Part shown: positions 1 to 8,087 of the stretch, one piece after another
How positions within the stretch are numbered: the first letter of the stretch is position 1
Layout of the letters: every line of letters starts with the position of its first letter
Source: Endomicrobiaceae bacterium
GTDB lineage: Bacteria > Elusimicrobiota > Endomicrobiia > Endomicrobiales > Endomicrobiaceae
Assembly: GCA_028711215.1 (NCBI GenBank)
Contig: JAQTSO010000011.1
Coordinates: 1 to 42,713 of the forward strand
Length of the DNA stretch: 42,713 nt
Direction of reading: 5' to 3'
The notes under the pieces: generated by a model
The model's database searches: none
What the model was told of the DNA's origin: nothing
The model's input: only the letters and a program-made list of their open reading frames with translations
Made by a program: the position numbers and the translations under genes

Positions 1-16
1 CATCCGAAAACCCATC

Positions 17-45
17 TTGACAACTTTTTTTTATTATATTATGAT
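17..45 (+). promoter_or_regulatory. sigma-70-type promoter, near consensus
   Basis: TTGACA at 17-22, a 17-base spacer and TATGAT at 40-45 match the vegetative sigma-factor consensus at 11 of 12 positions. The predicted start is about base 52. The first credible gene downstream begins at 270, so this would make a leader of about 218 bases or a separate small RNA. In this AT-rich background chance -10 boxes are common, but a perfect -35 at ideal spacing is not. Confidence 0.6.
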
Positions 46-269
46 TGCGCTACAAAGCATATTATACCGCATAAAGAAAGCATCAAATAATCTTAATATA
101 GCAAATTACAACAACATGAAATCTGCAAAGCAATAAAAGTGTTATCATAGAATGCTTAATATACATAAGCTTTGTGTTATTTTTTTATTCTTCTCAATTA
201 TTTTTTAGTTATATATAAAATAATTACTCGCATTATGGTTCATATAGAAGCTATAAAACAGGAGGAAGA
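46..269 (+). other. non-coding stretch before the first gene
   Basis: About 220 bases with no open reading frame longer than a few codons on either strand and no recognisable tRNA, riboswitch or clear terminator. It follows a near-consensus promoter, so it may be a long 5' leader or a small RNA. The strong Shine-Dalgarno GGAGGA at 261-266 belongs to the next gene. Confidence 0.4.
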
Positions 270-1058
270 ATGAATTTTTATGCTAAGCATTTAAAAAACA
301 AATGCATAATAGGTATAAAAATATTACCTATCTTGGTGGCTGTTATTATTGTAAAAATTATTTTACATTTTTTTGATTTGGAAGTTTTATCAATGAATCC
401 GCTTTTTGCCAGCATTGTGGCCTCAACTATTTTTTTATTAGGTTTTTTAATTTCAGGAGTATTGGCGGATTATAAAACAAGCGAATCTATCCCCGGTGAT
501 ATTTCTTCGTCTTTAGCAACAATCAGCGATGAGATTATCTGTATTTATAAAGTCAAAAAATGTTCCCAGTCAAGAGATTTTATGGAATATACATCTGTTT
601 TATCAAATGACATTATTGATTGGTTTTATAAAAAAGAAAAAATCGAAATAATAATGAAAAAAATAAGTGATATGAATGAACATTTCATAGCATTAGAACC
701 TTATACCCAGCCAAATTTTTTAGCAAGACTAAAACAAGAACAAAATAATATAAGAAAATTAATTCTTCGTGCCGATTGTATCAGGGAAACTATTTTTTGC
801 GAACCGGCATATATAATCGCCGATGCTCTTGTTTTTTGCCTGATTATAGGTTTACTAATATTAAAAATGACTCCTTTTTGGGAATCAATATTTTTTACAC
901 TTATTATTTCCTTTATGTCTATTTATATGATTTGGCTCATTAAAGATTTAGATAACCCCTTTGATTATAGTGACCCAAACGATGAATTAAATGAAGTTTC
1001 GCTAAAACCACTATATGCTATAAAAACAGTATTAAAGGATAATCTTTTAAAATTCTAA
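270..1058 (+). CDS. bestrophin-like (DUF4239-type) membrane protein
   Basis: A 262-residue membrane protein with four hydrophobic segments in two pairs, at about residues 12-33, 45-66, 184-200 and 207-228, and a hydrophilic middle of about 110 residues. The sequence after the second helix (residues 62-76, GVLADYK then SESIP) and the D-L-D-N-P-F motif just after the last helix resemble the bestrophin-like DUF4239 family. Members are predicted membrane proteins, with an anion-channel role suspected only by analogy with bestrophins. The start is well supported: GGAGGA lies 3 bases before the ATG. The next gene is 150 bases downstream and unrelated in function. The family assignment rests on remembered motifs and is tentative; the membrane topology is what the sequence shows directly. 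Confidence 0.55.
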   Translation: MNFYAKHLKNKCIIGIKILPILVAVIIVKIILHFFDLEVLSMNPLFASIVASTIFLLGFLISGVLADYKTSESIPGDISSSLATISDEIICIYKVKKCSQSRDFMEYTSVLSNDIIDWFYKKEKIEIIMKKISDMNEHFIALEPYTQPNFLARLKQEQNNIRKLILRADCIRETIFCEPAYIIADALVFCLIIGLLILKMTPFWESIFFTLIISFMSIYMIWLIKDLDNPFDYSDPNDELNEVSLKPLYAIKTVLKDNLLKF

Positions 1059-1187
1059 AAAAATATTAAGAATTTTATTATTATAATGTTATTGTTTTGT
1101 AAAAAAATAAATTTTTTGCCAAAAGCATATAATGTTTTTTATCTTTCTGACAAAACATATCCAATAATAAATCTTTTAAAAATATTA

Positions 1188-1196
1188 TGCTATAAT
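1188..1196 (+). promoter_or_regulatory. extended -10 promoter element for the CDF exporter
   Basis: TGCTATAAT at 1188-1196 is a perfect extended -10 element. No good -35 lies 16-18 bases upstream, which is usual for extended -10 promoters. The predicted start is near 1203, only about 6 bases before the chosen ATG at 1209, so the transcript would be nearly leaderless. The upstream in-frame ATG at 1086 would lie before this promoter. Confidence 0.5.
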
Positions 1197-1208
1197 CAAA
1201 CAAAATAT

Positions 1209-2102
1209 ATGATTATAAAACAAGATAATGATTTATGTGGTTTTGAAAAAAAGAATGTTGCAATGTCTTCAATTATTGCGGCAATTTTTCTTACCGGTTC
1301 CAAAATTGTTGTAGGCGTACTTACGGGCAGTCTCGGTATACTTTCGGAAGCCCTGCATTCCACACTGGATCTTATTGCAGCTATAATTACATATTTTGCG
1401 GTTCACATTGCGGACCAACCTGCAGACAGCTCACACCACTACGGACACGGCAAGGTAGAAAGTTTGTCTGCACTTATTGAAACAGCACTTCTTGTAGTGA
1501 CATGTGCATGGATTATTTATGAAGCAATTAATAGATTGATAACGGGAAATGTACATATTCAGGTTACATTTTGGAGCTATGCAGTTATTATTGTTTCGAT
1601 TGTTATTGATTTTACAAGATCCCGTGCTCTTTTAAAAGTTGCAAAAAAACATAACAGTCAGGCACTGGAAGCCGATGCTTTACATTTTTCTACAGATATT
1701 TGGAGTTCTCTTGTTGTACTTCTCGGGCTTGTTTGCGCACAGATTGGTTGGCATAGAGCAGATTCAATTGCTGCACTTTCAGTCGCATTTATAGTATTAG
1801 GTGTTTCGTACAGACTAGGGAAAAAAGCAGTTGATACACTCTTAGACAAAGCACCTGATGACCTGATTCCTCTAATCAAAAAAATCTTAAAAGAATGCCC
1901 TGAAGTGTTATCTTATCACGATTTAAGAGTGAGACAGTCAGGAGCGGATACATTTATTGAACTTTCTATACACTTTGCTCCAAACCTTCACATCAGTAAA
2001 GTTCATACTATCACTGAAAATATTGAATATCGTATTTGCTCACATGTAAAACGATGCTCTATCCATATACATCAGGAGCCTGAAGATTCTAACCATCATT
2101 AA
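1209..2102 (+). CDS. cation diffusion facilitator family transporter
   Basis: Predicted proton-coupled exporter of divalent metals such as Zn2+, Fe2+ or Mn2+ in the inner membrane. The 297-residue protein has six transmembrane segments and a C-terminal cytoplasmic domain (about residues 205-297). The intramembrane metal site is visible: H50 and D54 in helix 2 (HSTLD) and H159 and D163 in helix 5 (HFSTD), matching the HxxxD pairs of zinc-type members. A His-rich stretch (SSHHYGHGK, residues 74-82) sits at the loop after helix 2. The frame is open from an ATG at 1086, but those 41 extra residues look non-native and precede a perfect extended -10 box, so the start at 1209 is preferred. No Shine-Dalgarno precedes 1209, in keeping with a nearly leaderless message. 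The exact metal cannot be read from sequence. Confidence 0.88.
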   Translation: MIIKQDNDLCGFEKKNVAMSSIIAAIFLTGSKIVVGVLTGSLGILSEALHSTLDLIAAIITYFAVHIADQPADSSHHYGHGKVESLSALIETALLVVTCAWIIYEAINRLITGNVHIQVTFWSYAVIIVSIVIDFTRSRALLKVAKKHNSQALEADALHFSTDIWSSLVVLLGLVCAQIGWHRADSIAALSVAFIVLGVSYRLGKKAVDTLLDKAPDDLIPLIKKILKECPEVLSYHDLRVRQSGADTFIELSIHFAPNLHISKVHTITENIEYRICSHVKRCSIHIHQEPEDSNHH

Positions 2103-2143
2103 ATAAAAGTAATATTTTTTAATATAATTTAGGGAGAACAAAA

Positions 2144-2566
2144 ATGGCAGACTGGAAATTATTTGCTATAGGGTCAGCTTTTTTTGCGGGTGCAACAGCA
2201 GTGTTGGCAAAGGTAGGAGTTAAAGATATTCCGTCTAATTTGGCAACTTTTGTAAGAACAGTTATTATTCTTGTATTTTTATTTTTTATTGTAAATACAA
2301 AAAATGAATGGCAGAGTCTATCTGCCATAAACAAACATAGCTTACTATTTTTAATTCTTTCAGGTATTGCTACAGGCTTATCATGGCTCTGTTATTTTCG
2401 TGCTTTGCAAACGGGACCTGCATCACTTGTAGCACCAATTGATAAATTAAGTGTAGTTTTTGCCGTAATTTTATCTATACTGTTTTTAGGAGAACATCTG
2501 TGTATCTCACAGTGGATTGGTATTTTTCTTATAACAAGCGGAGCAATACTTATTCTTTTTAAATAA
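2144..2566 (+). CDS. EamA/DMT-family transporter, single-domain
   Basis: A 140-residue protein made of one EamA (drug/metabolite transporter) repeat with four to five hydrophobic helices, instead of the usual two repeats in about 300 residues. Family signs are the small-residue-rich first helix (FFAGATAVLAKVGV, about residues 12-25), the W-L-C-Y-F-R-A-L segment near residue 90 and the final repeat with LGE in the helix hairpin. Single-repeat members are thought to act as dimers. The substrate is unknown. AGGGAG lies before the ATG at good spacing. It sits 41 bases after the CDF gene and 17 bases before msrAB in a same-strand run. It is complete at both ends and not obviously a broken longer gene. 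Confidence 0.8.
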   Translation: MADWKLFAIGSAFFAGATAVLAKVGVKDIPSNLATFVRTVIILVFLFFIVNTKNEWQSLSAINKHSLLFLILSGIATGLSWLCYFRALQTGPASLVAPIDKLSVVFAVILSILFLGEHLCISQWIGIFLITSGAILILFK

Positions 2567-2583
2567 TATGTACGGAGTTAAAA

Positions 2584-3444
2584 ATGTTAACTGAAATTGT
2601 ACTGGCTATGGGATGTTTTTGGGGCGTACAGGTAACTTTTGATAATGTTCCCGGTGTTATATCTACTGAGGTCGGATATACGGGCGGTAATTTAGAAAAT
2701 CCTTCCTATGAGGATGTTTGTACAGATACAACAAGTCACGCAGAAGCAATCAAAATAATCTATGACGACAAAAAAATATCAACCGAAGAAATCCTGGATA
2801 TTTTTTTCCAGTCGCATGATTCCACTGCAAAAAACCGACAGGGGCCTGATGTAGGTTCACAGTACAGGTCTGCAATTTTTTATACTACACCCGAGCAGGA
2901 AAAAACTGCAAAAGAAAAAATCAAAGAATACAATTTATTTTTTAAAAAACCGATAGTTACAGAGATAACAAAATTAAATAAGTTTTATCCCGCGGAAGAA
3001 TACCATCAGAAATATTTTAAGAAAAAAGGCGTATCATCATGCCACATCAATTTTTTTGATAAGGAAAATTTTTGGAAAAAAAAGTTAAGCAAAGAAAGGT
3101 ATAACATAATGAGACAAAAAGAAACCGAACAACCTCATACAGGTAAATATGTAAGATTTGACGAGCACGGTATTTTCCGGTGCGGAGCCTGCGGACAGCA
3201 GCTTTTTGCTTCGGATTCAAAATTTAATACGGAATGCGGTTGGTCGAGTTTTGATAAAGCTTTACCTGAAGCTATTAAAATTAAAAAAGATTTCAGCCAC
3301 TCTATGGAAAGAGACGAGGTTATATGTTCAAGATGTAAAAGCCATTTAGGGCACCTTTTTAATGACGGTCAGACTGAAACAGGCAACCGCTTTTGTATAA
3401 ATTCGGTTGCTCTTGATTTTGAAAAGGAAGGAGTAAAAAAATGA
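2584..3444 (+). CDS. msrAB: fused peptide methionine sulfoxide reductase MsrA-MsrB
   Basis: Repairs oxidised methionine: the MsrA half (residues 1 to about 155) reduces S-sulfoxides and the MsrB half (about 175-286) reduces R-sulfoxides. MsrA shows the GCFWG active-site motif with catalytic C11. MsrB shows the four zinc cysteines as C200/C203 and C248/C251, and catalytic C271 in RFCINS. There is no signal peptide, so it should be cytoplasmic. The start has GGAG 8 bases upstream and begins almost directly with MsrA, as in short fused forms. Its stop overlaps the next start by 4 bases (ATGA), suggesting translational coupling. With the exported peroxiredoxin further along, it shows that this presumed anaerobe meets oxidative damage. 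Confidence 0.95.
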   Translation: MLTEIVLAMGCFWGVQVTFDNVPGVISTEVGYTGGNLENPSYEDVCTDTTSHAEAIKIIYDDKKISTEEILDIFFQSHDSTAKNRQGPDVGSQYRSAIFYTTPEQEKTAKEKIKEYNLFFKKPIVTEITKLNKFYPAEEYHQKYFKKKGVSSCHINFFDKENFWKKKLSKERYNIMRQKETEQPHTGKYVRFDEHGIFRCGACGQQLFASDSKFNTECGWSSFDKALPEAIKIKKDFSHSMERDEVICSRCKSHLGHLFNDGQTETGNRFCINSVALDFEKEGVKK

Positions 3445-4157
3445 GAATACATTATTTACAGCATGTACCGTTTGAGGGATTAGGAAGCATTGAATGCGAA
3501 TTAAAGAAAAAAGGACATAAGATTACTTCTACAAAACTGTACAATGAAAAAATTACTACTTCATTAAAAGATATAGATTGGTTGATTATTATGGGCGGGC
3601 CGATGGGCATCTATGACGATGAAATATATCCGTGGCTTAAAGAAGAAAAACAATTTATAAAAGAAGCTGTTTCTGCGGAAAAAATAGTACTTGGTATTTG
3701 TTTAGGGGCACAGCTTATAGCTGACGTGCTTGGCGCAAAAGTTTATAAAAATAAATATCGTGAAATAGGATGGTTTCCTTTAACCATTACACCGGAAACT
3801 GATAAAACAATTTTATCAAACGTACTGCCTAATCAATTTGAGGCATTTCATTGGCACGGAGATACATTTGATATTCCCAAAGGAGCAGTTGCCATAGCCG
3901 AAAGTGATGCCTGTAAAAATCAGGGGTTTATTTTTAATAATCGTGTTTTGGCATTACAATTTCATCTTGAAACAACTCCTGAATCTGCAACCGCACTTGT
4001 AAAAAATTGTGCTGATGAGCTTGACGGCTCACATTATGTTCAATCCGAGGACCAAATATCTGAAAACCCTCAGAAATTCTCAAACATAAATAAAATAATG
4101 AGCAATGTATTAAATGCCATTGAAAATAATAATCTAAAAAATAACTTAAATATTTGA
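3441..4157 (+). CDS. class I glutamine amidotransferase domain protein
   Basis: A 238-residue stand-alone glutaminase-type domain, similar to the GMP-synthase-like GATase1 family. The catalytic triad is visible: nucleophile C87 in GICLGAQ, and H175 and E177 in ALQFHLE. The oxyanion strand appears as MGGPMG (residues 51-56). The acceptor substrate is not indicated; no synthetase partner lies nearby. Stand-alone members include gamma-glutamyl hydrolase-like enzymes, so the reaction should be left open. Its ATG overlaps the msrAB stop (ATGA), so it probably shares that message. The last 40 residues are polar and weakly conserved in appearance. A promoter for the next genes begins right at its end. 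Confidence 0.85.
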   Translation: MRIHYLQHVPFEGLGSIECELKKKGHKITSTKLYNEKITTSLKDIDWLIIMGGPMGIYDDEIYPWLKEEKQFIKEAVSAEKIVLGICLGAQLIADVLGAKVYKNKYREIGWFPLTITPETDKTILSNVLPNQFEAFHWHGDTFDIPKGAVAIAESDACKNQGFIFNNRVLALQFHLETTPESATALVKNCADELDGSHYVQSEDQISENPQKFSNINKIMSNVLNAIENNNLKNNLNI

Positions 4158-4186
4158 TTGGCAATTCTGAGATGTTTTGATAAAAT
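4158..4186 (+). promoter_or_regulatory. sigma-70-type promoter before crcB-eno
   Basis: TTGGCA at 4158-4163, a 17-base spacer and TAAAAT at 4181-4186 match the consensus at 10 of 12 positions. The predicted start is near 4193, about 31 bases before the crcB ATG, so the Shine-Dalgarno would be included. The leader is too short for a fluoride riboswitch and shows no such motif. Confidence 0.45.
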
Positions 4187-4223
4187 AGTATCATGGAAGT
4201 TTAAAATAAAAGAGGCATTAATA

Positions 4224-4610
4224 ATGTTTAAATTTTTGGTTATCGGACTCGGAGGCGGAGCAGGTGCGATACTGCGTTATATAGTAAGTAATCTTGATTA
4301 CCGTTTTTCAAACGGGGTTTTTCCCGTAGGAACTCTTGTTGTCAACATAACAGGTTCTTTTATAATAGGATTTTTATGGGTATTTTTTGACCGCTTTATA
4401 TTCCCCCCGAATCTCAGACTCTTTTTATTTATAGGTCTTTTGGGCGGTTATACTACTTTTTCCACTTTCAGTCTTGAAACTTTTAACCTTATCCGCGACG
4501 GAGAATATCATATTGCGCTTATAAATACAATTCTTTCTTTTTCTCTGACACTGATTGCGGTATTTGCAGGATTTTTCTTATCAAGAATATTTTTTAACCT
4601 ATATAAGTAA
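4224..4610 (+). CDS. crcB: fluoride ion channel CrcB/FluC
   Basis: Exports fluoride through a dual-topology dimeric channel in the inner membrane. The 128-residue length and four hydrophobic helices fit the family. Key motifs are visible: the GTLVVN segment with N41 in helix 2 and the GGYTTFSTFS signature (residues 74-83) in helix 3, which holds the phenylalanines that line the pore and the sodium site. The frame is open from 4158, but the family start is at 4224, with AGAGG about 10 bases upstream. It is followed after 13 bases by DUF190 and then enolase. Enolase is the best-known fluoride-inhibited enzyme, so the set looks like a fluoride-stress unit. A single crcB copy is present here, which fits a homodimeric channel unless another copy lies elsewhere. 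Confidence 0.93.
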   Translation: MFKFLVIGLGGGAGAILRYIVSNLDYRFSNGVFPVGTLVVNITGSFIIGFLWVFFDRFIFPPNLRLFLFIGLLGGYTTFSTFSLETFNLIRDGEYHIALINTILSFSLTLIAVFAGFFLSRIFFNLYK

Positions 4611-4623
4611 CGGAGGTTCTAAA

Positions 4624-4989
4624 ATGAATTTACCTGAAGCAGGAATGTTATTAAGAATATTTATCGGCGAATCAGACCATTATAACGGCAAGGCTTTATA
4701 TGAACAGATTGTTTTAAAAGCCAGAGAATTAAATCTTGCCGGAGCTACGGTCATAAGAGGCATTATGGGATTCGGTGCAGACAGCCGTGTACACAGCGCA
4801 AAATTATTACAGTTATCCGAAGATTTACCGGTTATAATTGAACTTGTTGATACTGAAGAAAAACTTAATACAATTATCCCGTTTCTTGATGCCGTTGTTA
4901 CAGAGGGGCTTATTACGCTTGAAAGAGTCCGTGTAATAAAATACCGTCACAGCGATATAAAAAAAGGAGACTTCTGTGGCAAAAATTAA
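4624..4989 (+). CDS. DUF190 (UPF0166) PII-like protein
   Basis: A 121-residue DUF190 protein. Family members have a PII-like ferredoxin fold and are often encoded beside crcB, though their biochemical role is not settled. Visible family features are the start with [15 protein letters not shown] and the [12 protein letters not shown] segment (about residues 40-51), followed by a short strand and helix pair. GGAGG lies 7 bases before the ATG at 4624; the longer frame upstream runs through crcB and is not used. The 3' end overlaps the enolase start by 14 bases, which suggests coupled translation. A small-ligand or nucleotide sensor for the channel is a reasonable guess but not shown by the sequence. 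Confidence 0.88.
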   Translation: MNLPEAGMLLRIFIGESDHYNGKALYEQIVLKARELNLAGATVIRGIMGFGADSRVHSAKLLQLSEDLPVIIELVDTEEKLNTIIPFLDAVVTEGLITLERVRVIKYRHSDIKKGDFCGKN

Positions 4990-6244
4990 AAGCGTTTTAG
5001 GCAGAGAAATTTTTGATTCCAGAGGCAATCCGACGGTAGAGGCGTATATAGTTTTGGATAACGGAATATCGGCAACCGCATCTGTTCCTTCGGGAGCTTC
5101 AACCGGGACAAAAGAAGCCGTTGAATTACGCGATGAAGATAAAAAAAGGTTTAACGGAAAAGGCGTTTTAAAAGCAGTTGAAAATATAAACAAAATAATT
5201 ACGTCTGCCATTAAAGGCAAAGATGTGTCCGATCAGAAAAAAATTGATTCAATAATGATTGAAACTGACGGAACCGAAAATAAAAGTAAACTCGGTGCAA
5301 ATGCAATTTTAGCCGTTTCTATTGCCGTTGCGAAAGCATCGGCTGACAATGAATGTCTGCCTGTATTCAAGTATCTCGGCGGAAATAAAGCCAATCGTTT
5401 ACCTTTACCCTTTTTAAATGTATTAAACGGCGGGAAACATGCCGATAACAATGTTGATATTCAGGAATTTATGATTGTACCGTGCGGAGCTCCGACTTTC
5501 AGAGAAGCGTTAAGATATGCAGTAGAAACTTACCACAGTTTGAAATCAGTACTTAAATCAAAAAGACATTTTACATCGGTAGGCGATGAGGGTGGTTTTG
5601 CTCCTAATCTCTCGTCAAATGAAGAAGCTGTTGAGCTTATAATTACAGGTATAGAAAAAGCCGGATACAAACCCGGAAAAGATATTTTTATTGCTTTAGA
5701 CCCTGCATCAAGCGAGTTTTATGAAAACAATAAGTATTTGATGAAGGCAGACAAGAGAAAATTGTCATCAAAAGAAATGGTCGGGTATTATAAAAAACTA
5801 ATTTCAAATTATCCGGTAATTTCAATTGAAGACGCTCTTGCGGAAAATGACTGGAACGGATGGAAAATCCTTACAAAAGAACTCGGATCAAAAATCCAGT
5901 TGGTCGGTGATGATATTTTTGTTACAAACAAAAAAATTCTTGCAGAAGGAATTAAACAGGGCATAGGAAATTCGGTTTTAATAAAACTTAATCAAATCGG
6001 CACTGTTACAGAAACACTTGAAACGGTTGAATTGGCTAAAAAAGCAGGATATACATGTATGTTTTCCCACCGTTCCGGAGAAACAGAAGATACATTTTTA
6101 GCCGATATTGCTGTTGCAACAGGATGCGGACAGCTCAAATCCGGTGCACCTGCACGTTCGGAACGAGTGGCAAAATACAACAGACTTATACGTATTGAGG
6201 AAATTCTCGGCAAAAAAGCATTTTTTGACGGTAAATTGGATTGA
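4976..6244 (+). CDS. eno: enolase
   Basis: Converts 2-phosphoglycerate to phosphoenolpyruvate in glycolysis; cytoplasmic, Mg2+-dependent. The 422 residues match full-length bacterial enolases. Visible landmarks are the N-terminal S-R-G-N-P-T motif, the metal-binding SIEDAL segment, the catalytic-lysine strand (LIKLNQIGT) and the C-terminal SHRSGET signature, followed by the KSGAP stretch. The start is GTG, chosen because AAGGAG lies 6 bases upstream and the next residues ([16 protein letters not shown]) match the family. It overlaps the DUF190 gene by 14 bases. Placement directly after a fluoride channel is notable, because fluoride with phosphate inhibits enolase. Confidence 0.97.
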   Translation: MAKIKSVLGREIFDSRGNPTVEAYIVLDNGISATASVPSGASTGTKEAVELRDEDKKRFNGKGVLKAVENINKIITSAIKGKDVSDQKKIDSIMIETDGTENKSKLGANAILAVSIAVAKASADNECLPVFKYLGGNKANRLPLPFLNVLNGGKHADNNVDIQEFMIVPCGAPTFREALRYAVETYHSLKSVLKSKRHFTSVGDEGGFAPNLSSNEEAVELIITGIEKAGYKPGKDIFIALDPASSEFYENNKYLMKADKRKLSSKEMVGYYKKLISNYPVISIEDALAENDWNGWKILTKELGSKIQLVGDDIFVTNKKILAEGIKQGIGNSVLIKLNQIGTVTETLETVELAKKAGYTCMFSHRSGETEDTFLADIAVATGCGQLKSGAPARSERVAKYNRLIRIEEILGKKAFFDGKLD

Positions 6245-6268
6245 CAGTTTGTTAACAAATTATAAAAT
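6241..6268 (+). promoter_or_regulatory. promoter with a palindrome in its spacer
   Basis: TTGACA at 6241-6246, which overlaps the eno stop codon, is followed by 16 bases and TAAAAT at 6263-6268. The spacer holds a perfect 12-base palindrome, TTTGTTAACAAA, at 6248-6259, a possible repressor site. The predicted start is near 6275, about 5 bases before the ATG at 6280. In that case GGAGAT at 6271-6276 would be mostly outside the message. It could equally serve messages that read through from eno. Confidence 0.45.
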
Positions 6269-6279
6269 ATGGAGATAAA

Positions 6280-7137
6280 ATGCAGATAACAAAAAATATT
6301 CATGCACTCAAGATACCTTTTAAAGTAAAGATTTCACCTACGATCACGGCTGACAGATTTGTTTATGTATATATTATTACCGGTAAGAAAATATGGCTTA
6401 TAGATTCCGGAGTTGCGGGATCCAAAAAAAATATTTTTGATTATATTGAAAGCATCAAAAAAAATCCTAAAGATATTGAAAGTATTTTTTTGACACATTC
6501 ACATCCGGACCACATCGGTGCGGCAAAATCAATAAAAGAATATTGCAACTGTAAAATTTACATTCATCCTTCGGAAAAAAACTGGGTTGAAGATGTTAAT
6601 CTGCAGTACAGCCAAAGACCTGTTCCGGGTTTTAATGAACTCGTAGAAGGATCGGTAAAAGTTGATAACGTTGTAAATGACGGAGACATTATAAAACTTG
6701 ACGGCAATCTGTCTTTAAAAGTATTCCATACTCCGGGTCATTCAAACGGGTCAGTATCGTATTTATTGGAAAAAGACGGTGCTCTTTTTTGCGGAGATGC
6801 TATTTTATCGTCAGGACAAATGCCGATTTTTGACGATTTGGCAAGATGCATTGATTCTGTTAAAAAATTATCAGATATAAGCAATGTAGATATCCTTCTT
6901 TCTGCATGGGATATTCCTTATGAAGCTAACCATATACAAAAGATAATGAGCGACAGTATAAATTTTTCTAAAAAAATAGATGAAACAATAAGAAAATTTA
7001 CCGAAAAAGAAAATCAATCAGCCCCTATGGAATTTTGTAAACAGATTATATCAGAGTTAAATTTGCCTGTCCAAATGGCAAATCCTTTGACGTCAAGATC
7101 TTTTCAGTCGGTTTTAAAGCAAAACGATAAATCATAG
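6280..7137 (+). CDS. metallo-beta-lactamase-fold hydrolase
   Basis: A 285-residue cytoplasmic protein (no signal peptide) of the metallo-beta-lactamase superfamily. The metal-binding motif is intact at H73-S-H75-P-D77-H78, with a later HTPGHS segment and an FCGD segment that supply further ligands, as in glyoxalase II-like dinuclear zinc hydrolases. The last 80 residues form a helical tail that may cover the active site. The substrate is unknown; a glyoxalase II-like or thioesterase role is possible. GGAGAT precedes the ATG. It begins a three-gene run with an outer-membrane protein and a second hydrolase of the same fold. Confidence 0.85.
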   Translation: MQITKNIHALKIPFKVKISPTITADRFVYVYIITGKKIWLIDSGVAGSKKNIFDYIESIKKNPKDIESIFLTHSHPDHIGAAKSIKEYCNCKIYIHPSEKNWVEDVNLQYSQRPVPGFNELVEGSVKVDNVVNDGDIIKLDGNLSLKVFHTPGHSNGSVSYLLEKDGALFCGDAILSSGQMPIFDDLARCIDSVKKLSDISNVDILLSAWDIPYEANHIQKIMSDSINFSKKIDETIRKFTEKENQSAPMEFCKQIISELNLPVQMANPLTSRSFQSVLKQNDKS

Positions 7138-7193
7138 AAAATGGATAATTTTGTGTAATTGACGGAAATTATTGAAACTAAACGGAGTTTGAA

Positions 7194-8087
7194 ATGAAAT
7201 TTAAAATAAGATTTATGTTAATAATATCGGCTGTTTTTATATTGTTAACCCAATTATCTTTTGCAGAAGGAAGTAAAGAAGGCTGGCAACTGGAACTTAA
7301 AAAAATAGCGCTGAATTTTACATCAACCGAAGTTCAAAACGCAGAAATATATAAGACCGCAGGAGTCTCAAACGCAAGATTAACTTCAGATTCGCAGACA
7401 TTAATTCAAGGAACATTAAATTTTGCAGCAGATTATTTTGTGCCAAAATCATTTTGGTCAAATACATTACTTATGGAATACGGCAAAACTTATATACGAC
7501 CTGTAGGCAAAGATGAAGTTATCAATGAAAGCGCCGATAAAATATTACTTACAACGGATTATACTTACAGGCTTTGGACTGTTAAAAAATTTTTAGGCGG
7601 TTTTGAAGCAGGTCCTTTTGCAAACATCGGGTATGAAACTGAATTCAGTCCTCGGGATAATACACCTCTTAAAAAAATAGTGCGCACTATGATAGGAGCA
7701 AAATTATTTGAAGGGAAATATCTCAAAAGTTTGTATGCGGCAGCCGTAGGTGAAGCCGATTATACGTATGAACCTGAAACATCAAGATTCGCATTGGAAA
7801 CAGGCTTTAAACTTGAAAATCCGATAAGAGAAGGATTAAAAGTTGTGTCCTTCGGATATTACAGAAATTATTTAAGTGAATCAACCGAAAGAATAACAGA
7901 TTTACAATATGAACTTGAACTTGACGTAAGGCTGGACGTAATATTATATAAAAACCTTTCACTTGCACCTTTTATAAACTACTATACTGCTCAGGCAAAA
8001 CATTTTTCAGGAAGAGGTGAAAATCTCTATACGGGTCTTTCACTTACATTCAGTACATTTTTCAAAAAAGCTAAGGAAACAGAATGA
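7194..8087 (+). CDS. predicted outer-membrane beta-barrel protein
   Basis: A 297-residue protein that I do not recognise at family level. It starts with a clear signal peptide (residues 1 to about 24: basic start, hydrophobic core, cleavage after SFA). The mature part has alternating polar and hydrophobic strands with many aromatic residues, for example FINYYTAQAK and LYTGLSLTFSTFF near the end. This fits an outer-membrane beta-barrel of perhaps 10-14 strands; DUF481-like proteins are one comparison. The terminal strand is followed by a short charged tail (KKAKETE), so the usual C-terminal aromatic residue is not the last one. GGAG precedes the start. The stop overlaps the next start by 4 bases (ATGA). 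Confidence 0.6.
   Translation: MKFKIRFMLIISAVFILLTQLSFAEGSKEGWQLELKKIALNFTSTEVQNAEIYKTAGVSNARLTSDSQTLIQGTLNFAADYFVPKSFWSNTLLMEYGKTYIRPVGKDEVINESADKILLTTDYTYRLWTVKKFLGGFEAGPFANIGYETEFSPRDNTPLKKIVRTMIGAKLFEGKYLKSLYAAAVGEADYTYEPETSRFALETGFKLENPIREGLKVVSFGYYRNYLSESTERITDLQYELELDVRLDVILYKNLSLAPFINYYTAQAKHFSGRGENLYTGLSLTFSTFFKKAKETE

Noticed and set aside
4150-4223. Fluoride riboswitch before crcB
   Set aside because: The leader predicted from the promoter is about 31 bases, and the conserved GGCGAUGG-type start and matching loops are not seen.
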